Shown: in pieces, positions 6,701 through 15,600 of the stretch | Layout of the letters: the number at the start of each line of letters is the position of its first letter | How positions within the stretch are numbered: the stretch's first letter is position 1 | DNA from: CAZSNT01 sp964607765 | GTDB lineage: Bacteria > Verrucomicrobiota > Lentisphaeria > Oligosphaerales > JABHEG01 | DNA length: 36,575 nt | NCBI GenBank assembly: GCA_964607765.1 | Contig: CAZSNT010000103.1 | Span: 1-36,575 of the forward strand | Direction: 5' to 3' | The notes under the pieces: generated by a model | Databases searched by the model: none | Told to the model about the DNA's origin: nothing | The model's input: the letters and a program-made list of their open reading frames with translations, nothing else | Made by a program: the position numbers and the translations under genes

Positions 6701-8362
6701 GCTGAGCCGATTCGGTGCGCCGTGGCACGGTTGCTGGGACAGGCAGGCAGCAAGCGGGAGATCGAGGCGCTTGTCGACGTACTCAAGACAGAACACGCGG
6801 CTCTGCACTCTGCGGCGGAGGATGCGCTGCGCGCCATCGGCGCACCAGCTGTTGCACTGTTGGTGGACAGGGCCACCGTGCGCAAAGCCGCCGCGGGCGA
6901 GGACGATCCACTGTTGATGCGGCTCGACAACATCTTGATGATGATGGCGGACCAGGCCCGGCCTGTGCTGATCGGGATCGTGCGCGACCAGGATGCGGCT
7001 ACAGGAAAGAGACGGTGCGCCGTCGAGGTGCTCGGGCGGTTGGCCGATGCGGTATCGCTGCGTGCCCTGGTCTCCGTGCTCGCGGATGCAGAGCCCGCCG
7101 TGTCGGCCCTGGCGGCTGCCACGCTGGCCGAGGCCGGGCCTGCGGCGATTCCCTTGCTGGCGCAGGGACTTGCGGACTCCGCACTGCGAGCGTCTGTCAA
7201 GGAGATTCTGCTCGCCTCGGACCCGGTCCCCGTGGTGCAGGCCGTGTCGCGTCTGCTGGGCGATGAGCGCGGCAAGTCGGATGCGCGGTGTGCCGCTGCA
7301 GCTTTGCTGGCTGAGCTGCCGCGCGACGTACCGCACGGCGTGGCCGCACTGCTCCGGGGCCTCGGCACGGCGGATGCCGACACAAGTCAATGTGTCGCCG
7401 ACAGTCTGAGCGCTGTTGGCAAGACCGCCGTGCCCGGCCTGATCAGAGCACTGCGGATCGACACGCCCGAGCTGTCGACGCGGGCGGCCCAAGTTCTGGG
7501 CCGTATCGCGGACCCGGTCGCTGTCCCGGACCTGATCGCGTGCCTGGAACGCCGCGACGAGGCAGTGCGCCGCGCCGCGGTTGCCGCATTGGGGCAGTAC
7601 CGGGGAGAGGCTGCGGTGGCAGCGCTGAAAGCCGCCGTGCGCCGCGACCGCGACTGGTCTGTGCGCGTGGCCGCGGCCCGGCAGTTGGGACGCCCCGGTG
7701 CAGGCGCTGCGGTCCGCTCCGTGCTGACCGACACCATGCGGGGCGACGCATCGGCCGAGGTGCGACAGGCTGCCGTGGCGGCGTTGGGAGCAACAGGGGA
7801 CCCGGAAGCGGGGCCTGCTCTGATGCGGTTGTTGCGGCATGCGATGGACCAAGGCAATTACGATCTGGCTGTCAGCGGCATCGAGGCACTGGGCGCCATC
7901 GGGCATCCGCAGGGCATTGACCTGCTGGTCCAGGTACTGAAGGGGGATCGGTTGCTGAGATCAACGGCCAAGAGTGCGTTGGCCGACATCGGTTTGGCCG
8001 GCGCTGAGGCCATGCTCCGGTATCTGCGCGATTCCGACGCCACGTTGCGGGAGAGCGCCTCCGACGTCATTGGCCGCGTTGCCCGGAAACACCCGGGCGC
8101 AGCGGAGGTCGGACGGGCCATTGATCCGCTGATTCGCCTGCTGCTTGACAGCAACCCGCTGGTGCGTGCGAGCGCGCGCGAGGCGCTGATCGGGATTGGG
8201 CGCCCGGCGCTGCCGGCGCTGGACACGGAACGGCTCCGGCTTCGCAGAGAGATCGATGAGCGTAAGCGCTACGATCCACCGCAGCCCGTCCTGCACCTCG
8301 AGACGGCTGTCGGCGCGGTGGTCGTTGCACGCACTGAGATTTTGCGTCAGGCACGGCAGTGA
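3776..8362 (+). CDS. Giant membrane pseudokinase with HEAT-repeat domain
   Basis: A 1528-residue protein. Residues about 10-290 follow the Ser/Thr kinase (PknB-like) fold, keeping YRSPEDL and ARADVYSLG of the C-lobe. The catalytic parts are lost: no glycine-rich loop, YAIF (39-42) in place of VAIK, HRGIRPTN (140-147) in place of HRDIKPEN, and KMSCLPL (161-167) where K-x-x-DFG-L belongs. A basic segment and one membrane helix (about 327-345) follow, then some 1100 residues of PBS-lyase/HEAT-like repeats. In the middle of that part a unit beginning R-C-x-V-A-x-L-L-G recurs about every 91 residues (near 707, 799, 890, 981, 1081 and 1172). The start is GTG 3776, with AGGGAG 8 bases upstream. The kinase fold should be cytoplasmic and the HEAT array periplasmic. 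It is probably a binding scaffold; partner unknown. Confidence 0.9.
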   Translation: MTISYPDLLQKRYQVEDRLSGDSDLVLFRCRDLENGQSYAIFFLNQEIQEAADLRQFKYTCEAVQGLSHPNLVTLHAYGVERCTPYLITELCTTEDGCFERLQSRLDATPGRALPSDTLLGLAAPLLHAAAYLHSVGLTHRGIRPTNIVLHTDRRGRLIPKMSCLPLVRFPLREGWTMWDPRGPSRVPPGTSVVNLERDYRSPEDLAGDTVDARADVYSLGATLYRLATGSTHLRPFYARELASEANPAVPSWLDQLIEKAISTDPEKRWRDAGIMFEAIPATLRKVQQKWHGAQVRKARLRRSLALGGRVARSAAARRRRSPLLRAVVAIFLLLIVVLTYFLTVGKPLLVDGLARVGPSATPMLRRCLKSRDVQVRRKAAAALASFESVEDLVTLLCSGDTETADIARRGLAKIGPRVAGRLVVAVVREDPGGHIPASALLLEFGADAVPAIVDGLGRATGDARIRLERVLLQLKAPAVPAMLAAMPEAAEDVRERLRAVLAGMGSAVLNTLIELLGHEDDLTRDTAAEELTALGKAAVPVLVPALMHDSLQVRELAAACLTAIGEDALDALIGAVGNPELRKPASDVLAGLGTPAETALLAALHNADTEALVRANVAQLLGRISGVRAALPLTHALADDAAVVAAAALRTLKQFGQHAAPALVTGLETPSLRPVAVRALRELGPDAVAALIPVLGDRERPAEIRCTVADVLGHGTPGQDAASALVFALIEPDETVQQCAESVLLRVGPGGVPALVRALGNDRLRTQAVSVLERIDPPPVQELRAALADHALEADTRCRVAQLIAGADAAAAADRLIAALDDPFAPVRRCVALQLVALQDKAVPRLIEALTEKGLQTEAAAILVQIGAPAVPALEVLARDTGLPGAQRCVGTRLLGRIAEGAAATAVVALLVDPSKEVKTCAGEAIVGMGARAVPVLVGALAQPDLAPLAGPLLVRLGDVATGDMIRTLNDAATAEPIRCAVARLLGQAGSKREIEALVDVLKTEHAALHSAAEDALRAIGAPAVALLVDRATVRKAAAGEDDPLLMRLDNILMMMADQARPVLIGIVRDQDAATGKRRCAVEVLGRLADAVSLRALVSVLADAEPAVSALAAATLAEAGPAAIPLLAQGLADSALRASVKEILLASDPVPVVQAVSRLLGDERGKSDARCAAAALLAELPRDVPHGVAALLRGLGTADADTSQCVADSLSAVGKTAVPGLIRALRIDTPELSTRAAQVLGRIADPVAVPDLIACLERRDEAVRRAAVAALGQYRGEAAVAALKAAVRRDRDWSVRVAAARQLGRPGAGAAVRSVLTDTMRGDASAEVRQAAVAALGATGDPEAGPALMRLLRHAMDQGNYDLAVSGIEALGAIGHPQGIDLLVQVLKGDRLLRSTAKSALADIGLAGAEAMLRYLRDSDATLRESASDVIGRVARKHPGAAEVGRAIDPLIRLLLDSNPLVRASAREALIGIGRPALPALDTERLRLRREIDERKRYDPPQPVLHLETAVGAVVVARTEILRQARQ

Positions 8363-9156
8363 ACGCGATGATGCTTGATGGCTGGTCGCTGTGGCGCCTG
8401 GGAGTAGTGGGGGTTGGGGTTGTACTGATGGGGATGACCAAAGGCGGGTTCCCCGTCGGTTCCCTCTGTCTGCCCATGTTGATCCTCGCCTGGCCGGACC
8501 AGGAGAACGCCGCCAAACAGGTGGTCGGCTTCATGTTGCCGCTGCTGTGTATCATGGACATTGCCGCGGTGTGGTTCTACAGGCGGCACATTCTCTGGCG
8601 GCGAATTGCTCCGCTGCTACCGGGGACCATCATCGGCGTGCTGGCGGCCAGCCTCCTGTTCCTGGGAGATTCCGCCGCAGTCTCGCTCTCGGATCGCTGG
8701 CTCAAGTTGAGCGTGGGGTTGATCGGCATATTCTTCGTGCTGTACCAATTCGCGCGACGGCGGGTCACGACGGTGCTTGGCGAAGGCGGCGACCCGTCGG
8801 TCGCTGCCAAGGCGGGATTGGGCGTCGCTGCGGGAGTCACGTCTACGCTGGCCCACGCCGCCGGGCCGGTTGCGCAGATGTACTTCCTGCCGCAGGGCCT
8901 CAAGAAGATGAACTTGGCAGCCACCATGGTGGGCTTTTTCTGGGTGCTGAACCTGGCGAAGCTGCTGCCTTTCGGAATGCTGGGGCGCCTTCAGGTCAGC
9001 AACCTTCGACTGGGCGGCCTGATGCTGCCGCTTATCCCGCTCGGCGTGGGGGGTGGCTACTGGCTGGTGCGCAGAATGAAGTCGACCGCTTACCTCCGCT
9101 TCATCTACGCCATGTTGCTGGTTACATCGGCCGTGCTGATCGGCAAGGCGTTCTGA
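8359..9156 (+). CDS. TauE/SafE-family membrane permease
   Basis: A 265-residue, very hydrophobic protein with about seven or eight membrane segments in the two-half arrangement of TauE/SafE permeases. The first half holds GMTKGGFPVGSL, the family's N-terminal glycine-rich motif; the second half holds GVTSTLAHAAGP, its C-terminal counterpart. Family members export sulfite, sulfoacetate or other small organic anions, but the substrate cannot be read from sequence. The GTG start overlaps the TGA stop of the pseudokinase gene as GTGA, implying translational coupling. In-frame ATGs at 8368 and 8371 are alternatives. Three sulfatases elsewhere in the window make sulfur-anion export plausible, but the coupling to the HEAT protein is the stronger clue. 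Confidence 0.88.
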   Translation: MNAMMLDGWSLWRLGVVGVGVVLMGMTKGGFPVGSLCLPMLILAWPDQENAAKQVVGFMLPLLCIMDIAAVWFYRRHILWRRIAPLLPGTIIGVLAASLLFLGDSAAVSLSDRWLKLSVGLIGIFFVLYQFARRRVTTVLGEGGDPSVAAKAGLGVAAGVTSTLAHAAGPVAQMYFLPQGLKKMNLAATMVGFFWVLNLAKLLPFGMLGRLQVSNLRLGGLMLPLIPLGVGGGYWLVRRMKSTAYLRFIYAMLLVTSAVLIGKAF

Positions 9157-9213
9157 TGCGGCGTTCCCGTGGAGCCTGGGTGCGCCCGAGAAATGGTCCG
9201 CCCCCACCCATGT

Positions 9214-9243
9214 CGATTCCAGCCGATTGCAGTCGATTGCAGT
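9214..9243. repeat. Three 10-bp tandem units
   Basis: CGATTCCAGC, CGATTGCAGT and CGATTGCAGT follow each other without a gap between the convergent TauE/SafE and flavin oxidoreductase genes. The rest of the 182-base gap shows nothing recognisable. Confidence 0.5.
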
Positions 9244-9338
9244 CGGCAGCGACCGGTCACTGTCGACAGACGGACGACCACCCGGATCCGAGCGTCAGCC
9301 CTGGCGTTCGCCGAACACGGCCGGACTCCCTGATCTCC

Positions 9339-10346
9339 TCAGTCCCGGAACACACAGCGGAAGCCGCGCGGGTTGTAGCACTTGTTGCAGGAGATGCAGG
9401 CGGCGCGCTGCGTCTCGCCGGCAGCGAAGCGGTTGATCAGGTCGGGCTCCCGGATCAGAGGACGACAGAGCGACACCATGTGGCAAACGCCGCTGTCGAC
9501 CAGCTCCTCCATGACGGCCAGTGACCGCAGGCCGCCGACCAGGATTACGGGGATGTCCAAGACCCTACTGAGCGCCAGCGCCTGGCTGCGGAAGTAGGCT
9601 TCCTTGCTCACTGAGTCGATGCCTGGCGCGGCCGGATGCGCGTGCTCACCTGTCAGCGTGCTGGACACTTCAATGCCGTCGACCCCCGCAGTCTGCAGCT
9701 GCCGGGCTGTCTCGACGGACTCCGCGATATCGAGGCTGTTGTCACGGCCATCGACGCAGCCGAGCTTGCACAGCAGCATTTTCTCAGGCCCGATTGCCGC
9801 CCGCGTGCGCACGGCGATCTCGAGCAGCAAACGTCGCCGCCCGCCCGCGTCGCCGCCGTAGGAATCAGTTCGGGTGTTCTCCGACGGTGTCAGCATGCAG
9901 CTGAGCAGGTAACCGTGAGCAGCGTGGATCTGTACGCCGTCGAACCCGGCTTCACAGGCGCGCCGAGCAGCGGCAACAAAAGCGTCTGCTGCCTCACCGA
10001 GCTCGACGTCTGCCATGTCGGCGGGCCGACGTGTCCCGTAGTTGATCTGCGCCACGGCACGCGTGCCCTGCGCCTTCGCGGCCGTTGCCATGCGAGTCAG
10101 GCCCGGCAGATGTCTCTCATCCCAGATCCCCGTCTGTCGCGGCCCGCACGGCCAGTCCGGATGTGCGTACATGTGGCCGCTGATGATCAGGCCGACCCCG
10201 CCGCGCGCCAGTTCGTCGTAGATGGGATAGACTTCCCCGCGCAAGACGCCGTCCCGATCGGCGCGGGATTCGCCCGTGGCCGAGCGCGCGAAACGGTTCT
10301 TCACGGCTACCGGACCAATGTCGATGGAGTGGAACAGCAGACTCAT
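9339..10346 (-). CDS. NADH:flavin oxidoreductase, Old Yellow Enzyme family
   Basis: A 335-residue TIM-barrel flavoenzyme that would use FMN and NAD(P)H to reduce activated double bonds or similar substrates in the cytosol. It shows the family's IHAAHGYLL, which carries the substrate-binding histidines, NTRTDSYGG after it, and VGGLRS of the FMN phosphate site. The C-terminus carries ACISCNKCYNPRGFRC, four cysteines spaced 2, 2 and 7. Fe-S members such as 2,4-dienoyl-CoA reductase have a cluster motif at a similar place, but with longer spacing and a further flavin/NAD domain that is absent here. ATG 10346 lies 10 bases from a conserved ACTGAACACC motif. It is divergent from the two-protease gene. 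Substrate unknown. Confidence 0.9.
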   Translation of the reverse strand: MSLLFHSIDIGPVAVKNRFARSATGESRADRDGVLRGEVYPIYDELARGGVGLIISGHMYAHPDWPCGPRQTGIWDERHLPGLTRMATAAKAQGTRAVAQINYGTRRPADMADVELGEAADAFVAAARRACEAGFDGVQIHAAHGYLLSCMLTPSENTRTDSYGGDAGGRRRLLLEIAVRTRAAIGPEKMLLCKLGCVDGRDNSLDIAESVETARQLQTAGVDGIEVSSTLTGEHAHPAAPGIDSVSKEAYFRSQALALSRVLDIPVILVGGLRSLAVMEELVDSGVCHMVSLCRPLIREPDLINRFAAGETQRAACISCNKCYNPRGFRCVFRD

Positions 10347-10355
10347 GGCGACCTC

Positions 10356-10365
10356 GGTGTTCAGT
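10356..10365 (-). promoter_or_regulatory. ACTGAACACC leader motif, copy 1
   Basis: ACTGAACACC on the minus strand, 10-19 bases upstream of the flavin oxidoreductase start. Identical decamers lie upstream of the aldolase (19145-19154) and the second sulfatase (31915-31924). Role unknown. The rest of the divergent gap 10347-10539 shows no clear promoter. Confidence 0.4.
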
Positions 10366-10539
10366 GCGGCCTATGGCCGCGGTCATTGGTCATTTTCTCG
10401 CTGCGCTCGCGTCACTGGCCATTGACTGCTGTGGCCGGTGCTTCCAGGTTGAGCATCTGCCAGTGTGCAGCGTGTCCTTTCCCGGTTATTGTAGCAGCGT
10501 TTCTCTGTCCCCTCCACCGATCCCCCGAGGAGAGCAGCC

Positions 10540-11952
10540 GTGGAACGTCGTTCACTGTCGGCAGTACTGTGCGCACTGGTGCTGTCGCCCGTTGCCTTGG
10601 CCGCGACCTACAAGGATGTAGTGATTCGCGACGTGCCGCACGTAGAGCAGAAGCCGGACTTCTGCGGCGAGGCGTGCGTGGAGATGTTCCTGCGCAAGTT
10701 GGGGAAGGACATTGACCAGGATGCTGTGTTCGATGCGTCCGGGCTCGATCCGCTGTTGGGGCGCGGCTGCTACACGGGCGAGCTGGCTGCGGCACTCAAA
10801 CGCCTCGGGTTCGGGGTGGGCTCGGTCCTGCACACGGTGCGCACGGCTCGCGCAGAGCAGGAGATTGAGCAGCAGTGGGCTGCGCTGCATGCCGACCTGA
10901 TGCGTGGTGTGCCGTCGATCGTGTGCATGCTGACGGGGCCGGGCGCGGACGCGCTCGAGCACTTTCGCCTGATCCTGGGTTACGAGGCGAAGCAGGATCA
11001 GATCATCTACCACGAGCCAGCGCAGGACGATGGGGCTTACCAGCGGATGAGCCGCAAGCGACTTCTGCAACTGTGGCCGCTGAAGTACGAGCGCAGCAAC
11101 TGGACCCTTGTCCGCATCCCGCTTGAGCCCGGTGGCCGTGTAAGGGCACTGCCGGCGCCCCCGTCGTTTTCCGACGCCGACTACGCTCAGCACATGATGC
11201 AACTGCGCGGCAAGATCCCGCCGAAGGGGTTTACCGTGGTGCTGCAGCGCCCGTTCGTCGTGATCGGTGACGAGTCGGCCGCCGCGGTTCGACAACGGGC
11301 GCTGCGCACGGTCAAGTGGGCGACGGACATGCTGAAGAAGGCCTACTTCGCCAAGGACCCGCCGGCAATCATCGACGTCTGGCTGTTCAAGGACAAGAAG
11401 AGCTACCGCCGCCACACGCGCGAGGTTTTCGGTGACACGCCAACGACACCGTTCGGCTACTACTCGCACGAGCACGATGCGCTGATTATGAATATCGGCA
11501 CGGGCGGCGGCACGCTTGTGCACGAGATGGTGCACGCATTCGTCGCATCGAACTTCCCGGCATGCCCGGCTTGGTTCAACGAAGGGCTTGGCTCGCTGTA
11601 CGAGCAGTGCGGCGCGCGGCAGGGGCGTCTGGTCGGCTTCACCAACTGGCGTCTGAAGGGGTTGCAGGAGGCGATCCGTGCGGGCACGGTTCCTGCATTC
11701 AAGACGCTCGTGAACACGACTGAATTCGAGTTTTATGACAGGGACCCGGGCACGAACTACGCGCAGACACGGTACCTCTGCTATTACCTGCAGGAGCGAG
11801 GGAAGCTGCGGCGGTTCTATCGCGAGTTCACGGCCACGCACCGGGTCGATCCGCAAGGGTGGTCGACCCTGAAGCGCGTGCTGGGCGAAGACGACATGGC
11901 CGCGTTCAAGAAGCGGTGGGAAGCATTTGTCCTGAAACTGCGATTCCCGTAG
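10540..11952 (+). CDS. Secreted two-protease protein: C39-like plus HExxH gluzincin
   Basis: A 470-residue exported protein with a signal peptide (about 1-22, ending LSPVALAA). Residues about 28-195 resemble a C39-type papain-fold peptidase: Gln37 (oxyanion), Cys42 in DFCGEAC, His141 in HFRLILGY, and YHEP (157-160), where the family usually has an Asp. Residues about 225-470 form a zinc metallopeptidase like peptidase MA/DUF1570: HEMVH (328-332) and, 16 residues on, Glu348 in WFNEGLGSLYE, the gluzincin third ligand. Both active sites look intact apart from the Asp-to-Glu change. The GTG start follows GAGGAGAG at 5 bases. C39 domains often cut double-glycine leaders, but no ABC exporter is nearby, so the target is unknown. 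Confidence 0.85.
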   Translation: MERRSLSAVLCALVLSPVALAATYKDVVIRDVPHVEQKPDFCGEACVEMFLRKLGKDIDQDAVFDASGLDPLLGRGCYTGELAAALKRLGFGVGSVLHTVRTARAEQEIEQQWAALHADLMRGVPSIVCMLTGPGADALEHFRLILGYEAKQDQIIYHEPAQDDGAYQRMSRKRLLQLWPLKYERSNWTLVRIPLEPGGRVRALPAPPSFSDADYAQHMMQLRGKIPPKGFTVVLQRPFVVIGDESAAAVRQRALRTVKWATDMLKKAYFAKDPPAIIDVWLFKDKKSYRRHTREVFGDTPTTPFGYYSHEHDALIMNIGTGGGTLVHEMVHAFVASNFPACPAWFNEGLGSLYEQCGARQGRLVGFTNWRLKGLQEAIRAGTVPAFKTLVNTTEFEFYDRDPGTNYAQTRYLCYYLQERGKLRRFYREFTATHRVDPQGWSTLKRVLGEDDMAAFKKRWEAFVLKLRFP

Positions 11953-12101
11953 GAGACAAGGCCCCGCACAGGCCGCGCCCGGTCTGCCCATCAACCATGG
12001 AGACCATGAAGGGCTTGGAGGATGGCGGCCTGGAGTAGCCGGCTTGCGTCGGCGGAGCGGCCGGCCAGCTCCTCTCGGGCAACGGACGCCGTAATGACAT
12101 G

Positions 12102-12449
12102 CTACGCGGACAGCCGTTCGTCCTCCTCCCCGTAGTCGGAGTAGCTGTCCAGCTGTTCAAGCTCGATCTCTATGCCTCCCACGTACTTGGCAACCACGTT
12201 GTAGATCAGGCATGTGAGCGCGACGAAGATGAATCCCGCAGCGGCATAGACCAGGGGCAAGATAACCAGAAGTGCGCCGCCGACGAGGGGGCCGAGGGCG
12301 CCAAACGGGCCCTGTTTCATGCCCAGCATGGACCCGAGCATCAGGAAGAGAAAACCGATGGGCAGCATGACTACCGCAGTAAAAATGAAGTACATCGCAG
12401 CGGCGAACTTCGCCGTCTGAAGCACTCCGAAGCTCTTGATCTGGACCAT
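12102..12449 (-). CDS. Small two-helix membrane protein, DUF3566-like
   Basis: A 115-residue protein with two long hydrophobic segments (about 13-43 and 53-86), a glycine-rich turn between them and an acidic tail. The opening MVQIKSFGVLQTAK and the stretch LIYNVVAKYVGGIEIELE resemble DUF3566-type and related small membrane proteins found singly in many bacteria. No catalytic residues are visible. ATG 12449 is preferred because GGAAGGGAG lies upstream at a usable distance; the longer frame to 12584 has low-complexity polar sequence and no ribosome site. It converges with the two-protease gene across 149 bases in which I see no gene or clear terminator. Function unknown. Confidence 0.75.
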   Translation of the reverse strand: MVQIKSFGVLQTAKFAAAMYFIFTAVVMLPIGFLFLMLGSMLGMKQGPFGALGPLVGGALLVILPLVYAAAGFIFVALTCLIYNVVAKYVGGIEIELEQLDSYSDYGEEDERLSA

Positions 12450-12644
12450 GGCTGCCACTCTCCCTTCCGTTAGTTCTGCGCTCGCTGTCCGGTCCTCTTC
12501 TTCCCATACGCCCCGGCGCTCGGCTCTATTCACTGCGACATTCCCGACTCCCGTGTGCGTCGCTTCCGCCTGGCGCACCCGCACTTACTGTAGCCTCTCG
12601 ACCTGCAGAAGCACCGAGGAGCGAGTAAAGTAGCCAGGCACGGC

Positions 12645-12665
12645 GTGAATCGTGAATCGTGAATC
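12645..12665. repeat. Triple heptamer repeat (GTGAATC)3
   Basis: Three exact head-to-tail GTGAATC copies, followed by a partial GTG, lie 35 bases before the lipoprotein start, in the 250-base gap between two divergent genes. A second heptamer triplet, of different sequence, flanks the other end of that gene at 16137-16157. Confidence 0.75.
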
Positions 12666-12699
12666 GTGGGCATAGATTCCTGGACCTCGAGGCTCACAC

Positions 12700-15600
12700 A
12701 TGAAGACCAGGCTCCTCCCAATCACTCTGATCGTGGTCAGTGGCGCGTTCACGGGCTGCACCTGTCTGACCTCTGACACCTCGACCACCGTTGCGGCCAC
12801 GGCTGCCTCCGTCGCGGCGAAGCCTGCGCCCGCACCGAAGCCGGCGCGGCCCGTCCCGAACCCTCTCGAGCAGTTCCGGGGGTTGTGGACGGGGGCAGGC
12901 GCAAGTGCGTCCGGGGTCGGCGGGCTCACCGACTGGCTGATGTGCGGTTCGTTCCCGAACCCGCCGCACGCGGGGCAGAAGTCGTACAACCACAAACCCC
13001 CGTGCGTGGGCTTCGAGACCGACTACCTGGCCGATCTGGGCGGCGAGGCGAACGTCCGCCCGGAAGTCGGGTTGGCCTGTATGCGGGAGGACGGCACGGA
13101 AGCTGTCTGGTTCGAGCACAAGGCAGGCAGGCCGAACATCGATCTGCGGAAGATCTTTGACCAGAGGAAAGAGCCGTGCGACAACGCCCTGATCTACGCG
13201 TGGACCACGTTCGAGGCAGACGCGGGCAAGGGCGTCATGTCCGTGGGCAGCGACGACGGTGTCATGCTCTGGCTGAACGGTGAACTCGTTCACGAAGTGC
13301 TCGCGGGTCGCGCCTGCGTTCCGCACAGCGACATCGTACCCGTAACGTTCCGAGACGGCGAGAACGCCGTCATGGTGAAAGTGGAGAACGGGAACGGGAA
13401 GTGGGGCATGTTCGTTCAGCCTCTGCGCGGTGACAGCCTGGCGTTGTTGGCCGACTCGCCGCCGAAGATCAAGCTCCACTACAACGGTCGGCCGCGGCAC
13501 CAGACGTTGACGATCCATACGGACGAGGGACTCGGCAAAGCCATCCCGGGCGCACAGCCGATGCGAGTCGAAGTCGTGGCTCCCGGCGGCCACGTTCAGG
13601 GCGCGGCTGAGGTGGAGCGCGGAGAGCCCGCCGTGTTCCAGGCCAAGACGTGGCCGAACGGCCCGTACTGGGTACACGTTTCCCGGGCTCGCGCCGACCG
13701 GCCGCGCGAGTACTTTCACTTGTTCTGGTATCGGGGCGGTTGGCAGGCCGCGGCCGATGAATTACTGGCCGAAGCCCGCAGCCTGCTCGAGGCCGGGGAG
13801 CGCACGGGCGCGTCGGCGCACATTGTGCATCTGGCGGACCTGGTCCGGGATCGCCTGTACAACATGCCGGGCAACTTCGACTACAGTGGCCCGCGCCCGA
13901 AGATGAAGGGGAATTTCGCGGGTGATATCCAACGGCTTCTGTTCCAGTATGCCGAAGCCAAGGCGGGCGCTGCCGGGCCACGCCACGGCCATGCGTTCAG
14001 GCGTCTGGCGTGGTGGGATGGGGTGGATGACACGGTGCAGACAGCCCGTGCTTACACGCCGCCCGGTTACGATCACTCCCGCGCGTGGCCGCTGTTGGTG
14101 AACCTGCACGGATACCGTCGACCGAACCCGCCCCCGTTGCGAAGTCCGGATCTCCTGAAGTGGTGGGCGCCGGATTTCACGGATCTGCACGGCGTGATTC
14201 TGGTTGAGCCGCACGGCCGGGGCAACACGGACTTCGAAGGGATCGGGGAGAGGGCAGTCATGCGTGCCGTCAACCAGGCGCGCCGGGTCTTCAACGTGGA
14301 TCCTGCCCGCATCTACCTGAAAGGGCATTCCATGGGCGGCACGGGTGCCTGGCACCTGGGAACACGGCACACGGACCGTTTCGCCGCTCTTGCCTCGTCG
14401 TCCGGGGGATGGGATCCGCGTGCCCAGTTATCCCCTGAGGTCTACGCGAAGCTGACCCGGCGCGAGCGGTTCCTGCACGATTCGCGCGGACAGTTTGTTC
14501 AAGCCGAGTGCCTGTCACACACACCGGTCTATGTCAGCCACGGCAGGAACGACGATCTTGTGCCCGCGGCCGGGGCCCGGTACGTGGTTGAGCAGTTGCA
14601 GCGCTGGGGCTACCCCGTGCGGCTCTGGTGGCACCACAACAAGGGGCACGGCGGGCTCGACGACCAGGCAGTGGTTGTCGACTGGTTGTTGCAGCAGCGT
14701 CGGCCCGCTGCACCGACAAGCGTTCGACTGCGTGCGCCGGCTCTGGACCGGGCCGCCGCGCATTGGCTGCGCGTGCTGGGGTGCAAGGACCCGTTTGCTT
14801 TCATCCACGGCGAGGCCCGCGTTCGTCCGGACGGTGTTTTGGAGGTGAAGACGGAGAACGCGACCCGGATCAGGCTTGGCCCGCTGGCCGGTCTTCCGGT
14901 CACGGGGAATGGACCGGTCCGCGTGTTCTGGAATGGCGAGGACTGCGGGTTGCGGCCCGTCAATGATGGCGGGATTGAGCTCTCGGCGCCCGGATTGCGG
15001 CCCTGGGATCGCGGGAAGAGCCCCGGACTCAGCGGCCCCATCCGTGCCGTGACGAGCACCCCGTTTGCCATTGTCTTGGGCACGACATCTGCCGACAAGA
15101 AGATGAATCGTGTGTGTCGCCTGTTGGCCGAGAACGCGCGCAATGAGTGGCACCGGTGGCAGCACACAACGCCGCGCTACTTCCTCGACACGCAGATCAC
15201 CGAAGAGCAATTGGCCGAGTACTCCCTGATTCTGTACGGCGGCCCGCAGGACAATCAGGTCACTCACAAACTCATGCCTCACCTGCCGCTGCAGGTGTGG
15301 CGTGACGAGATTCAGATCGGTGAGCGCAGCTTTCGGTGCGCCGACGCGGGCGTGGGGATGATCCATCCGCACCCACTCAATCCCGAACGATATGTTGTCG
15401 TTTACGCCGGCACGTCAGCCAAAGGAATGTTCCACACACGGTTCATCGACACGGAAATGGACTATGCCGTAGTGGACGGGCGCGGCAGAGCCGGCAAACG
15501 CGGCACATGGGTGTCGGTTCCGGCCATCCCGTGGGAGAGACTGCAGATTGTCAGCGGCCGTTTCAACGGGCGGTGGGAGTTCGACAGCGCTTACGCGATC

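Noticed and set aside
5519..7906. A 795-residue open frame on the minus strand inside the HEAT-repeat gene
   Set aside because: It is the antisense of a GC-rich, strongly biased coding region. Its translation is rich in His, Arg and Gln and has no recognisable domain; the plus-strand frame shows clear HEAT repeats.
10552..11994. A 480-residue minus-strand frame opposite the two-protease gene
   Set aside because: The plus strand shows a signal peptide and two protease motifs; the minus frame has none and is typical GC-driven antisense.
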